A stretch of DNA of 64,000 nucleotides from Hyphomicrobium sp. (GCA_017512425.1 JAFWGI010000015.1:434001-498000), one strand, 5' to 3'. Shown: positions 36,345 to 43,952, counted from the first letter of the stretch. The notes: a model not told the origin generated them from the sequence alone. Made by a program: numbers and translations.

Positions 36345-36437
36345 GGAGACGTGGCCGAGTGGCTGAAGGCAACGGTTTGCTAAATCGTCATACGCTCTAA
36401 AAGCGTATCGAGGGTTCGAATCCCTCCGTCTCCGCCA
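36345..36437 (+). tRNA. tRNA-Ser (GCT anticodon)
   Basis: GGAGACG (36345-36351) pairs with CGTCTCC (36427-36433), followed by discriminator G and an encoded CCA. The anticodon loop TTGCTAA gives GCT, read on AGC and AGU codons. A long variable arm (ATACGCTCTAAAAGCGTAT) and a GGTTCGAATCC T-arm fit a class II serine tRNA. A TTGC/CTATAG promoter-like stretch precedes it. Its 3' half is overlapped antisense by a recombinase remnant. Confidence 0.97.
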
Positions 36438-36639
36438 TTTTAAATTCCCCGCCCTCCACCGCTTCTAAATCCTTGAACGGCACAAGGTGGTTCGCGCGGT
36501 TCGAAATGCCGGTTTCCGGCAGGTAGGCCAAGCGGTTCGCGAAGGTGAGTTTCAGCACCAGTCGCTTGTCGCCTAATCGCTCAGAAACCCATCAGTCATG
36601 CGCGTTTTCTAGGAAGCGGAAGGCGGGTTCAAACCCCTG
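36397..36639 (-). pseudogene. Serine recombinase C-terminal remnant at tRNA-Ser
   Basis: On the minus strand the translation reads GFEPAFRFLENAHD, an in-frame TGA (36594-36592), then WVSERLGDKRLVLKLTFANR, LAYLPETGISNRANHLVPF, KDLEAVEGGEFKMAETEG and FEPSIRF, ending in a TAG inside the tRNA. This resembles the extreme C-terminus of large serine recombinases (FLxNPxxLWxS, RxLVLxLxFAxRLAYxRxTGF). The rest of the recombinase is gone. The reading into the tRNA marks the integration target. The stretch 36640-36753 shows no further recognisable coding sequence. Confidence 0.65.
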
Positions 36640-36753
36640 GCTATCAGCTCTCGGCGAGGGCCAACTGGCAAACGCCATAACGACGCGGCGTTCGAGAAGG
36701 ATCAGCGCCGGTTCGTCACGGTCTCGATCACAACTGCGCGGCAACAGCCAGCG

Positions 36754-37170
36754 TCAGTCCTCTGCGTCGTACAGCGCGCACGTTATGAAAACAGGGAGAG
36801 CGAACAGCGCAAGATATAGGGCCAGCATGTTCCGCAGTTCTGGCAAAATTTGCATGCCGGATGCGAATACGAGGCTCAGAAGTAGACCGAACGGCGCAAC
36901 TGCCAGCGCTAACCAGATCGGCCGCCGACAGTTCAAGAGTCGCTTCGCGCAAATCAGGGAAATGATGCCCACGAAACCGAGGCAGCAGAACAGCAGAAAC
37001 CACGACGGTCCGATTTCTTCTGAGTGCATAAGATAGCGGCCATCTTTGCCAAAAACCGAGATCACAAATGTGAACACGGACAGCGACGTCAGCATCGCGA
37101 GACACCACTGATCTCTCGGTAACGTCCCACGCAGCGAAAAGAAAATACCAAAAATTTTTCTGGATCTCAT
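36754..37170 (-). CDS. DUF805-like membrane protein
   Basis: The 138-residue protein begins MRSRKIFGIFFSLRGTLPRD, followed by QWCLAMLTSLSVFTFVISVF, and has AKRLLNCRRPIWLALAVAPF in the middle. The patterns RGxxxRxxW and KRLxxxxRPxWLAL fit the DUF805 family of four-helix membrane proteins; the match is moderate. A GGAGG site stands 8 bases before the ATG. Base composition is more AT-rich than neighbouring genes. It lies 70 bases downstream of gdx on the same strand. Confidence 0.6.
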   Translation of the reverse strand: MRSRKIFGIFFSLRGTLPRDQWCLAMLTSLSVFTFVISVFGKDGRYLMHSEEIGPSWFLLFCCLGFVGIISLICAKRLLNCRRPIWLALAVAPFGLLLSLVFASGMQILPELRNMLALYLALFALPVFITCALYDAED

Positions 37171-37240
37171 CGTGCGATCCTCCAAAATTGGCCACGATCC
37201 CGAGCCGTTACGGCTTCTCGTCGGGACCGATCGCCTTGGC

Positions 37241-37561
37241 TCATGAACTGCTGGCAAGTTTCATCAAGGTCATTCCGATCACGATAAATGTAGCCGCGAG
37301 GATGCGCATCAGCGTCACGGCTTCGCCAAGAAAGGCAATGCCGACAAGGAACGCGCCGACGGCGCCAATGCCTGTCCAGACAGTGTACGCCGTCCCAAGG
37401 GGCAGCGATTTCATGGCTATGGATAGCAGTATAAAACTGGCGATCATCAGCGCGACGGTGGTGACGGCCGGAACGACAAGTGTAAATCCCTCGGACCTTT
37501 TCATGGCGTACGCCCAGGCAACTTCGAGAAGGCCCGCGACGATCAGATAAAACCAGGCCAT
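37241..37561 (-). CDS. gdx: SMR family guanidinium exporter Gdx (SugE)
   Basis: The 106-residue four-helix protein reads MAWFYLIVAGLLEVAWAYAM and then KRSEGFT, with the central Glu in GLLEVAW and AMKSLPLGTAYTVWTGIGAV in helix 3. These are hallmarks of the SugE/Gdx branch of small multidrug resistance proteins, which export guanidinium in exchange for protons. AGAGGG precedes the ATG. A guanidine-II riboswitch lies 22-71 bases upstream, which strongly supports the substrate. Confidence 0.92.
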   Translation of the reverse strand: MAWFYLIVAGLLEVAWAYAMKRSEGFTLVVPAVTTVALMIASFILLSIAMKSLPLGTAYTVWTGIGAVGAFLVGIAFLGEAVTLMRILAATFIVIGMTLMKLASSS

Positions 37562-37582
37562 GCTCAGCCCTCTCACGATGGG

Positions 37583-37632
37583 CCGGGCCGTCCCGGACAG
37601 AAATGCGATGAAAATGAAGGGTCGTCCCCTTC
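37583..37632 (-). ncRNA. Guanidine-II (mini-ykkC) riboswitch
   Basis: Two hairpins stand in tandem on the minus strand before gdx. The first is GAAGGG-GACGA-CCCTTC (37632-37616) with an ACGA loop and the second is CCGGG-ACGG-CCCGG (37596-37583) with an ACGG loop. Paired hairpins with ACGR loops are the defining feature of the guanidine-II riboswitch, in which guanidine binds both loops, they dock, and the ribosome-binding site is freed. The downstream gene is the expected one. Confidence 0.88.
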
Positions 37633-37763
37633 TCTAAATGAAAAAATAGAAATCCGGCCGGCTGTATGCAAGAGGCGAATGATAAATCTGCATTCAAATC
37701 TCTCTGATGCACGTGGCGAAGCGACATCCAACATCAGCCCCGTTGCAGCGCGTCACAGCGTGC

Positions 37764-37795
37764 GCAAAAAAAGAGCGGCCGGGTGGGGCCGCTCT
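37764..37795 (-). terminator. Rho-independent terminator of the EF-hand gene
   Basis: On the minus strand AGAGCGGCC-CCACCC-GGCCGCTCT forms a perfect nine-pair stem and is followed by a run of seven T residues (plus-strand A-run at 37766-37772). It stands about 22 bases after the stop of the EF-hand protein gene. Confidence 0.9.
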
Positions 37796-37817
37796 CCATG
37801 TGTTCATGCTTTTCGAT

Positions 37818-38225
37818 TTAGTTGGTCTTGGACGGTGGCACCATCTGGGGGACGGCCTTGTCCATGCGGTTGGTTGGAGCGTGTTCCGCCGGATTTGGTT
37901 TCGATGCGCCGTCCGAGCCCGATGCGCCACTCGACGTTCCGGTACTTGACGAACTGTGGACCAGACCTTTGTTGCAGGCCGCGAGCCATTCATTCTGATC
38001 GATCGTGGTGTCGCCGTCAGGGTTAGCGGCTTTGAAGTCGCTCACGTAGGCAGCAGACTGCGACTGCGTCAAACCCGCAGCGCCGGATTTGTTCGCCTGT
38101 TGCCATAGGTTCGTGCATTCGCTTTGGCTGAGCTTTGTCGATCCGCTCGGGTTATTCGTTTGAGCAAAAGCCGGCGATGCCATGATACAGCCGCCCGCTA
38201 TCGCGGCGATAAAAGCGTGCTTCAT
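37818..38225 (-). CDS. Secreted EF-hand-like protein
   Basis: The 135-residue protein has a signal peptide (MKHAFIAAIAGGCIMASPAF, cleavage near FAQT). The mature part contains an EF-hand-like loop NPDGDTTIDQNEW, preceded by a helix with SQSAAYVSDFKAA, so calcium binding is plausible. Two cysteines flank the domain (SECTNL and LAACNK). The tail is Ser/Gly-rich then Pro-rich. GGAGG stands 10 bases before the ATG. It is driven by a sigma-EcfG-like promoter at 38298-38322 and ends at a strong terminator. Confidence 0.75.
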   Translation of the reverse strand: MKHAFIAAIAGGCIMASPAFAQTNNPSGSTKLSQSECTNLWQQANKSGAAGLTQSQSAAYVSDFKAANPDGDTTIDQNEWLAACNKGLVHSSSSTGTSSGASGSDGASKPNPAEHAPTNRMDKAVPQMVPPSKTN

Positions 38226-38297
38226 CGGGGGGAACCTCCAGTTATAACACTTTTGTGCATTTCCGAGTGTGCTCAGAATGTCGAGCACTGGCGGTAG

Positions 38298-38322
38298 AAC
38301 GCGCGGTGCGGGGCGCTGTTCC
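38298..38322 (-). promoter_or_regulatory. Sigma-EcfG-like promoter for the EF-hand gene
   Basis: On the minus strand GGAAC (38322-38318) is followed after 17 bases by GTT (38300-38298), the last spacer base being C to give CGTT. This matches the general stress response promoter of alphaproteobacteria (GGAAC, 16-17 bases, CGTT). The start codon lies about 65 bases after the expected start of transcription. Confidence 0.6.
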
Positions 38323-38439
38323 GAAATTTTCATTTGAATGACCGTCAGCAGTATCGCAGCATTGGACAGACTCGATACAAGGCACTGCACACGCGGGGGA
38401 ATGATGCCGAACGGGGATGCTGTGCGACGACCAGCGCAC

Positions 38440-39459
38440 ATGAAGAATATCGCGCGTAAAGTCGCGATATCACTTGCGCTGATAGCGGTTGCCGCGCTGC
38501 ACCATTCAGCACTTGCCGGCGATCGAGGCCTTGGGCCGTTCGGGCCGGAAGGCGCACGTATGCGCGAACAGCTTTGGATTTTGCCGAGTGGTGATCCCAA
38601 CATGCAGCTTCGGGCAACGGTGTTTCGCCCAAGCGATAACGCCGCCGATGTGCCGGAGCGCCGTCCACTTGTCGTCATCAATCATGGCACCGACGAACAA
38701 ACGCGCTTGTCGGTGTCGATGCCTGTCTACTACTGGCTGTCGCGTTGGTTCGTCGATCGTGGCTACGTTGTTGTCATTCCGCAGCGTCGTGGTCACGGCG
38801 CGACCGGTGGCGACTTGATCGAGTCCGTCGGAACGTGCGAGACGGCGGATCACTATGCATCTGGCCAGATTGCTGCAAACGATATTGCAGCGTCGATAAA
38901 TTTCATGACTGACCAATCGTTCATTATGCCGCGCGACGTCATCGTTGTCGGCATTTCGACGGGCGGCTGGGCGTCGCTGGCGTTGGCATCGCGAAATCTG
39001 CCGCAGGTTGGCGCCATCGTCAACTTCGCCGGTGGCCGCGGCGGGCACGCGTATGGCCGCGCAAACGCGATCTGCAACGCGGATAGTTTGCTGAAGGCTT
39101 CGCACGCCTTCGCGGAAACCGCGCGCGTACCGAGCTTGTGGCTTTATTCGGAGAACGATAGCTACTTCGATGCAAAGCTTGCGCAGGCGATGACGCGTGA
39201 ATGGAAATCCGGCGGCGGTAAGGCCGAGACACATATTCTGCCGTCGTACCAGGATGAAGGTCATCGCATTGCCGATGACCGTGCCGGTTGGGACTTATGG
39301 GGTGACCTGCTCGACGGCTTCCTGGATCGGAACCGCGCAAAACCGGATGTTGAAACGGCCGGCCGCGATGAAAAGCGTGACGCAGCGCTTGAGCAAGTGC
39401 AAACCGCGGTCTCCGATAAAGCGCAAGATGCGCAACCGGATCATCCGGGACTACAGTAG
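38440..39459 (+). CDS. Secreted alpha/beta hydrolase (dienelactone hydrolase-like)
   Basis: The 339-residue protein has a signal peptide and the alpha/beta hydrolase elements VVINHGTDEQ (oxyanion region), nucleophile elbow GISTGG with the catalytic Ser, SENDSYFD (acid) and DEGHRI (His). An ester or peptide bond substrate is likely but unknown. The C-terminus has an unusual charged tail (DEKRDAALEQVQTAVSDKAQ). A start at 38401 or 38404, 12-13 codons earlier and preceded by GGGGGA, is also possible. Confidence 0.8.
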   Translation: MKNIARKVAISLALIAVAALHHSALAGDRGLGPFGPEGARMREQLWILPSGDPNMQLRATVFRPSDNAADVPERRPLVVINHGTDEQTRLSVSMPVYYWLSRWFVDRGYVVVIPQRRGHGATGGDLIESVGTCETADHYASGQIAANDIAASINFMTDQSFIMPRDVIVVGISTGGWASLALASRNLPQVGAIVNFAGGRGGHAYGRANAICNADSLLKASHAFAETARVPSLWLYSENDSYFDAKLAQAMTREWKSGGGKAETHILPSYQDEGHRIADDRAGWDLWGDLLDGFLDRNRAKPDVETAGRDEKRDAALEQVQTAVSDKAQDAQPDHPGLQ

Positions 39460-39569
39460 TCGCGAAGGCACCGCCATGAGGCATTGCGCGCACTCCACCA
39501 GTTCGCGCAACCCGTCCGCGCACGGTATTGTACTGTAAGATTTGTTGAACGACGCATCCGCGCACGTCT

Positions 39570-39594
39570 GGAACCAATATTAGCCAGACCCGTT
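39570..39594 (+). promoter_or_regulatory. Sigma-EcfG-like promoter for a 68-residue protein gene
   Basis: GGAAC (39570-39574), then 17 bases ending in CC, then GTT (39592-39594). This fits the sigma-EcfG consensus. The start codon of the small gene is at 39630, about 30 bases after the expected transcription start, so it suits this gene and possibly the small secreted genes behind it. Confidence 0.6.
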
Positions 39595-39629
39595 GCCTCA
39601 TGAGAACCCGTTCTCGTGTGAGGCGTATC

Positions 39630-39833
39630 ATGCTCGAACTCGTGTTTACCGTTTGCTCTGTCGTGCAAGGTGCAAATTGCAGAGACCTTGCACCTATTAC
39701 CTTTGAAGATACTGCGCTTCCGGTTGCATGTGTGATGGCCTCGCAAATTGAAGGGGCTCGCTGGGTCCAAGACCATCCAAATTTCTATATCCAACGCGCA
39801 ACGTGCCAACCCGCGCGCACGTTTGCAAAAATC
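39630..39833 (+). CDS. Conserved small protein with paired cysteines
   Basis: The 67-residue protein reads MLELVFTVCSVVQGANCRDL and continues ITFEDTALPVACVMASQIEG, WVQDHPNFYIQRATCQPA. It has four cysteines, two in the N-terminal part and one near each end of the second half. It looks like a conserved Rhizobiales family without a name; no enzyme motif is seen. GTGAGGCG lies before the ATG and a sigma-EcfG-like promoter lies upstream. Confidence 0.65.
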
Positions 39834-39882
39834 TGATCGGCAGACAAACTGGCGATCACTCAAACAAGGAGAACGAAACGAT

Positions 39883-40272
39883 ATGCGCGCATTAACAAGC
39901 CTCTCCGCCGCTGCTCTGGCAGTCGCTTTTGCGTCGACTGCTGCCGTTGCACAAAGTCCTGCGGGGAACCCGTCGGACCCGTCGACGATCGAAAATCAGC
40001 AAGTCGGGCCGTCGCCGCAGCGTCCATCGGATCCTGCGGCGGGTGCAACGCCATCGGCGCGCGTGCCGACAGCTCCCGTTGATGGCGCCGCACCAGCTCC
40101 ATCGAGCGATGGTGCGAGCACTGGCGAATCGGGCAGCTATCAGACGCCGGCGGGCAGCCCGTCCGATCCGACGACGAGCGAGAACCAGCAGGTTGGTCCA
40201 AGCGTTGCAAACCCGACCGATCCGGCTGCAGGCTCAGACCCGGCGGCGCGTGTGCCGACGGCACCTAAGTAA
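39883..40272 (+). CDS. Secreted Pro/Ser-rich protein with two internal repeats
   Basis: The 129-residue protein has a signal peptide ending AAVAQ. The mature part is nearly all two copies of a 40-residue unit: PAGNPSDPSTIENQQVGP to RVPTAP, and PAGSPSDPTTSENQQVGP to RVPTAPK, separated by a Ser/Ala/Pro linker. It should be extracellular or periplasmic and largely disordered. AAGGAG stands 10 bases before the ATG. A long hairpin at 40302-40337 follows. Confidence 0.7.
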   Translation: MRALTSLSAAALAVAFASTAAVAQSPAGNPSDPSTIENQQVGPSPQRPSDPAAGATPSARVPTAPVDGAAPAPSSDGASTGESGSYQTPAGSPSDPTTSENQQVGPSVANPTDPAAGSDPAARVPTAPK

Positions 40273-40301
40273 CGATCGAGCCTGACGATCTTTGTTTTGT
40301 G

Positions 40302-40337
40302 CTTCGCCGCATGCGCTCACCAGCGCGTGCGGCGAAG
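40302..40337 (+). terminator. Long hairpin after the repeat-protein gene
   Basis: CTTCGCCGCATGCGCT pairs with AGCGCGTGCGGCGAAG (one wobble pair) around a four-base loop, 30 bases after the stop codon. There is T-rich DNA before and TCGTTATT after it. A terminator is the likeliest role. Confidence 0.55.
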
Positions 40338-40424
40338 TCGTTATTGCGCAGCAGCGGAAGCACTTTGCAACCAAAGCAGGTCTCGGGCGTATCACAGTCC
40401 AGTACGCAATCGCGGAGAGGCGCT

Positions 40425-40700
40425 ATGACAAATGCTACGCCGAGCACGGCAGCAAACACGCAAGCTGACGCCGCGCGCATCAGTCCGGCGACAGAATTCG
40501 AAAAGCCGGAGGATGTCGTCACCGACGCTCAGCTGACGCCACAGCAGAAGGAGAAGGTTCTCGATCAATGGCAAGCCGACGCCGAAGCGCTGCAAACTGC
40601 GACCGGTGAAGGCATGGCGCCGGGACCTGCTGATCTCTCCGACACGGAGCTTGACGACGTCAACGAGGCAAAGTCCAAAATTGAAAATAGTGACGTTTAA
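40425..40700 (+). CDS. Small hypothetical protein
   Basis: The 91-residue acidic protein contains ATEFEKPEDVVTDAQLTPQQ and KEKVLDQWQADAEALQTATG, a helical stretch, then an acidic C-terminus. GGAGAGG precedes the ATG. I recall similar short proteins in Rhizobiales but no function. It precedes the secreted Pro-rich protein by 14 bases. Confidence 0.65.
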   Translation: MTNATPSTAANTQADAARISPATEFEKPEDVVTDAQLTPQQKEKVLDQWQADAEALQTATGEGMAPGPADLSDTELDDVNEAKSKIENSDV

Positions 40701-40714
40701 AAGCAGGTGGAGCC

Positions 40715-40972
40715 ATGTACAAGTCGCTGCTTATCGCCTGCGCGCTATGCGCGGCAACGCCGGTATTCGCTGAAGGGCCAGCGGCCGGTCCGAGTTCGCA
40801 GGGTGGTGAGACGTCAGATGTCGCGCCTTCCGGCGTAGAAAAACCGCTGGAACCATCGCGCGTCGTGCCCGATGCATCAGAGGGTATGCCGCCGCAAAAC
40901 GCAGAGCCTCCGAACAAATTGGATGAGCCGAAAGTGAACGCTGATCCAGAGCAAGACGTGAAGCAGCGTTAG
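40715..40972 (+). CDS. Small secreted Pro-rich protein
   Basis: The 85-residue protein has a signal peptide (MYKSLLIACALCAATPVFAE) and a mature part of acidic, Pro-rich, probably disordered sequence ending DVKQR. AGGTGGAG precedes the ATG. It starts 14 bases after the preceding gene, so both are probably one transcript. It converges with the permuted ROK kinase gene, 6 bases away. Confidence 0.65.
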   Translation: MYKSLLIACALCAATPVFAEGPAAGPSSQGGETSDVAPSGVEKPLEPSRVVPDASEGMPPQNAEPPNKLDEPKVNADPEQDVKQR

Positions 40973-40978
40973 TCGACG

Positions 40979-41983
40979 TCAGTCTTTGTCGGCTAGCGAA
41001 AACTTTGCGTTTCCTAGTCCCGTCCCAATCGTCAGCACGGCCCAATGTCGAACATCGCCCAACGTCGGCATTTCGCTCAAGCCTTGGATCACGCCATCAT
41101 TGTGCACAACGACCTGCGTGTCGTGATCATCGATCTTCGGAATTTTACTGATGATTGCCTCCGGTAGATTGAACCGGTCGCTTTGCCAATTGCCGGGCAA
41201 ATTCTGATCCCCTCGCCGGATCGAGCCATCGTCTTCGATGATCCCGGGGCAGGCTATGGCGATCAGGGGTGCAAGTTTTAAATTGGACGATTTGGCGAGC
41301 TTGATCAGCTGCGATAAGGCTTTGACCATCTTTTTGATAGCTGCTTCGCGGCTGCGCGAACTTTTGTCCTGCCTCCAAGCAATTTTCTTGTACACCTTCG
41401 CCTCGGGAGGCTGAGTTCCGCTCTTTATTTTCAGAATTGCCGTGCGGATGTTGGTGCCGCCGATGTCGACCGCGAGCATTCCATCGAAGCCCTTCAGCAT
41501 CCATGCCGGAAACAATTGCGCACCGCCGATAAGGCCTGCGATATCCGGATCGGCGGCCGTGCGCCGTAGCGTAAGTTTCAGGCCATCTTGAGCAAGCAAG
41601 AGCGTCGCGCGCTGGATCGCCATTTCTCCGGCCAAGCTCGACATCAATCCGCCGCCAAAGACGATGAGCTCGGTGCGTTCCCATTTTTTTACAGTCAGGA
41701 ACCGCGCAATCACTTCGACCAGCTGCTGCGCAAAGGTCTCGATCACGCTGTTGGCAAACACAACGCTGCGCACATCTTTGCTGCGGAGAAGCCGGTCAAA
41801 TTCCTTCTTGGAGACTTCGGGTGTCGGCTTGTCGAATGGATCGAAGCCGGTTGTCCGCGCGTGCTTGCGCAGATCATCGCAGACTTTCCAGAACGCCGTC
41901 CGGCTGGCCTGGTCGCCAATCCAGTTGTCGCCTTTGCGAATTTCGAGATTGTACGAGTCGACGCGTATGCCGTGCAATTCCAT
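40979..41983 (-). CDS. ROK-family sugar kinase with circularly permuted motif order
   Basis: The 334-residue protein carries ROK motifs in an unusual order. The C-terminal elements of normal ROK kinases come first (LIVFGGGLMSS at 106-116, DPDIAGLIGGAQL at 145-157), then the normally N-terminal phosphate loop DIGGTNIR at 173-180, ACPG at 244-247, HND with catalytic Asp296, and TIGTGLGNA at 318-326, with a stop 8 residues later. A glucose kinase-like role is plausible. The zinc motif CxCGxxGC is absent. Start may instead be TTG at 42022 (GGGGAC upstream). Last gene of the trehalose operon. Confidence 0.75.
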   Translation of the reverse strand: MELHGIRVDSYNLEIRKGDNWIGDQASRTAFWKVCDDLRKHARTTGFDPFDKPTPEVSKKEFDRLLRSKDVRSVVFANSVIETFAQQLVEVIARFLTVKKWERTELIVFGGGLMSSLAGEMAIQRATLLLAQDGLKLTLRRTAADPDIAGLIGGAQLFPAWMLKGFDGMLAVDIGGTNIRTAILKIKSGTQPPEAKVYKKIAWRQDKSSRSREAAIKKMVKALSQLIKLAKSSNLKLAPLIAIACPGIIEDDGSIRRGDQNLPGNWQSDRFNLPEAIISKIPKIDDHDTQVVVHNDGVIQGLSEMPTLGDVRHWAVLTIGTGLGNAKFSLADKD

Positions 41984-42050
41984 GGCGCCGTTCTCGATTG
42001 CTATGCTGCTGGATTTCGCCAAGGCCAGGTCCCCGTTAGTGCTGGTTGTT

Positions 42051-42833
42051 TTACGCGTTGGAAGTCGTTGAAACGAGCTTGTCGAGAAATGCGCGGACGG
42101 CATTCGGGCTGACGAGTTCCGAATCTTCCAAAGGAAAATGCTCGCCGGCGACACGCAGCGCCAAGCCGCCGGCGCGGCGCGCGTAGTCAAATGCAGGAAG
42201 GTCGCCGACATCGTCGCCGATCATAATCGGCCGGCGTCCCGCGAATGGCGCGCGCCGGCTTAGCGCCTCAATCGCCGTTGCTTTGGAAAATCCGGTCGGC
42301 AAGATTTCGAATACCATGCGTCCGTGCGCGACGACGAGTTGAGCATTTTGTCCTGCAAAATAACTCTGTAGATCACCGAGCAGTTCCGCCGCACTGTGCG
42401 GGACGTTGCGATAGTGCACGGCGACGCCCGTGCCTTTCGGCTCGATCATAACGCCAGGATATCGTGAAGCGATCACGCTGATCGCTGCAACGTTGGCAGG
42501 ACTGACCGTTAAAGCCTGCTGCTCAATTGTCTGATCGGGTCGTGTCCGGATTTCGCAGCCATGAACACCGGCGGCGGTTAGGCGCAACGGATTGAACAGC
42601 CGGTCAACCTCGTTAATCTGGCGGCCCGTAATGATCGCCAATGCACCGCCAAACCGTGTCTGCAAATGCTTCAGCAGCACGATAAGCGACGGCGGAACGA
42701 CGACCTCCGTCGGCTTCTGGGCGATGTCGATAAGTGTACCGTCGACATCCAGAAACAGTGCGTCAAGGGCGGGATCGATGTCTTGCGTCGAACGATCAGA
42801 GACATCGTGCAGCGCACGTTGTTCTGAAACCAT
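42051..42833 (-). CDS. otsB: Trehalose-6-phosphate phosphatase
   Basis: The 260-residue HAD-superfamily enzyme has ALFLDVDGTLIDIAQKP (nucleophile Asp and general acid Asp), ALAIITGRQINEVDRLF, AAGVHGCEIRT, and PIMIGDDVGDLPAFDYA near the end. It removes phosphate from trehalose-6-phosphate made by OtsA. The gene is 18 bases downstream of the PfkB gene in the same operon. Confidence 0.93.
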   Translation of the reverse strand: MVSEQRALHDVSDRSTQDIDPALDALFLDVDGTLIDIAQKPTEVVVPPSLIVLLKHLQTRFGGALAIITGRQINEVDRLFNPLRLTAAGVHGCEIRTRPDQTIEQQALTVSPANVAAISVIASRYPGVMIEPKGTGVAVHYRNVPHSAAELLGDLQSYFAGQNAQLVVAHGRMVFEILPTGFSKATAIEALSRRAPFAGRRPIMIGDDVGDLPAFDYARRAGGLALRVAGEHFPLEDSELVSPNAVRAFLDKLVSTTSNA

Positions 42834-42851
42834 TTTTGAGTCTCCTAGATG

Positions 42852-43952
42852 TTAAAGCGTCATAGTCCAGTGACGCACCTCCAAATTCTTCCGATCGGCC
42901 GCGACAGCGGCTGCCAAGGCGGCTCGCGATTGCAGTCCCGTTTGGGTATCGACGTGGCCGACAACCGATGCCGCGTTGCTCGTCGCTGGCCTCAACGCAT
43001 CTTCGACGCCAGCGCCGCGCGCCAGCTCGCACGCCAACGTCGCGCCAAAGGCGTCCCCCGCGCCAGCGGTACCTGCCACAGTGCGGGCCGCGGCTGGGCA
43101 ATGCCACACATTTCCCGGTGTCGCGACATAGCTGCCGCGGCTTGAGTCGGTGATCGCGATCGCCTTTGTTCCGGCGCGCGTGATGGCCGACAAAAAGCCA
43201 ACGAGGCTGAAGTCGTAGCCACCACCTGACAGGCCCGACAGAAATAATCGCGGCGGATTTTGAACGTCGCTGCCGTCAGCCAGCTTTCCCTGGTCGCCAA
43301 ATTCAGCGACGAGCAGCGGCACCAAACCCTCTGCCTCCTTGCGATTGAGGATGAGCAAGTCAACGAACGACAGCGTGTCACGAAATTTCTGCCCGCGCGC
43401 CGAAATCTGACGAATGCCGGGGTTTACAGCGACAAATGCGCCGTTTGACTTGGCTGTCTCAACGATGAAAGCGTACGCTTCGGCGGCATTATCGGACAGC
43501 GGCGCAACGTAGACGAGGCTTGATGCAAGGCGCGCAGAAGGAATGTCGGCGGCCGTCAGCGTTACGTTGGCGCCGCGATATGTGAAGATGGCCGCGTCTT
43601 TGTCGTGCGACGCGATTAGAACCGACGCGCCGGTCGGCTGATCGTCGGCCGAGCAAATTGCGTCTGTGCTGATGCCCTCGCTTGCTAGGCGTGCGGAAAT
43701 CATCGCGGCGCGTTCGTCACGGCCGACCTTGGCGATGATAGTTACTTCATTTCCCAGACGCGCGAGCGCGACCGCGACATTGACCGCTCCGCCGCCCGTA
43801 TGCGTGGATACCTCGCGTGCGTCAATCTTCCGTCCAGCTTCCAAAAGCAGGAATGTGCTGTCGGCATTGGCCATGCTCATTTTTTCGATACGATCACTGT
43901 CGATGATCGCAATCGTGTCGATCATGGCGCCGCCTATGACCGTTGCTTTCAT
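42852..43952 (-). CDS. PfkB family carbohydrate kinase
   Basis: The 366-residue protein has the PfkB signatures GGGAVNVAVALARLGNEVT, RGANVTLT, LLILNRKEAEGL and AGTAGAGDAFGATLACELAR with the catalytic Asp. PfkB kinases phosphorylate sugars such as ribose, fructose or sugar-like nucleosides; the exact sugar is not evident, and fructose or a trehalose breakdown product fits the setting. It overlaps the preceding ROK gene by four bases. Confidence 0.88.
   Translation of the reverse strand: MKATVIGGAMIDTIAIIDSDRIEKMSMANADSTFLLLEAGRKIDAREVSTHTGGGAVNVAVALARLGNEVTIIAKVGRDERAAMISARLASEGISTDAICSADDQPTGASVLIASHDKDAAIFTYRGANVTLTAADIPSARLASSLVYVAPLSDNAAEAYAFIVETAKSNGAFVAVNPGIRQISARGQKFRDTLSFVDLLILNRKEAEGLVPLLVAEFGDQGKLADGSDVQNPPRLFLSGLSGGGYDFSLVGFLSAITRAGTKAIAITDSSRGSYVATPGNVWHCPAAARTVAGTAGAGDAFGATLACELARGAGVEDALRPATSNAASVVGHVDTQTGLQSRAALAAAVAADRKNLEVRHWTMTL

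Noticed and set aside
36620..36645. GGGTTCAAACCC resembling a tRNA T-arm
   Set aside because: No acceptor or anticodon stem fits around it; it lies in the recombinase remnant, where it codes GFEP in the minus frame.
36545..37036. 163-codon plus-strand frame after tRNA-Ser
   Set aside because: Antisense to the DUF805-like gene and the recombinase remnant; product is Ser/Arg-rich and not protein-like.
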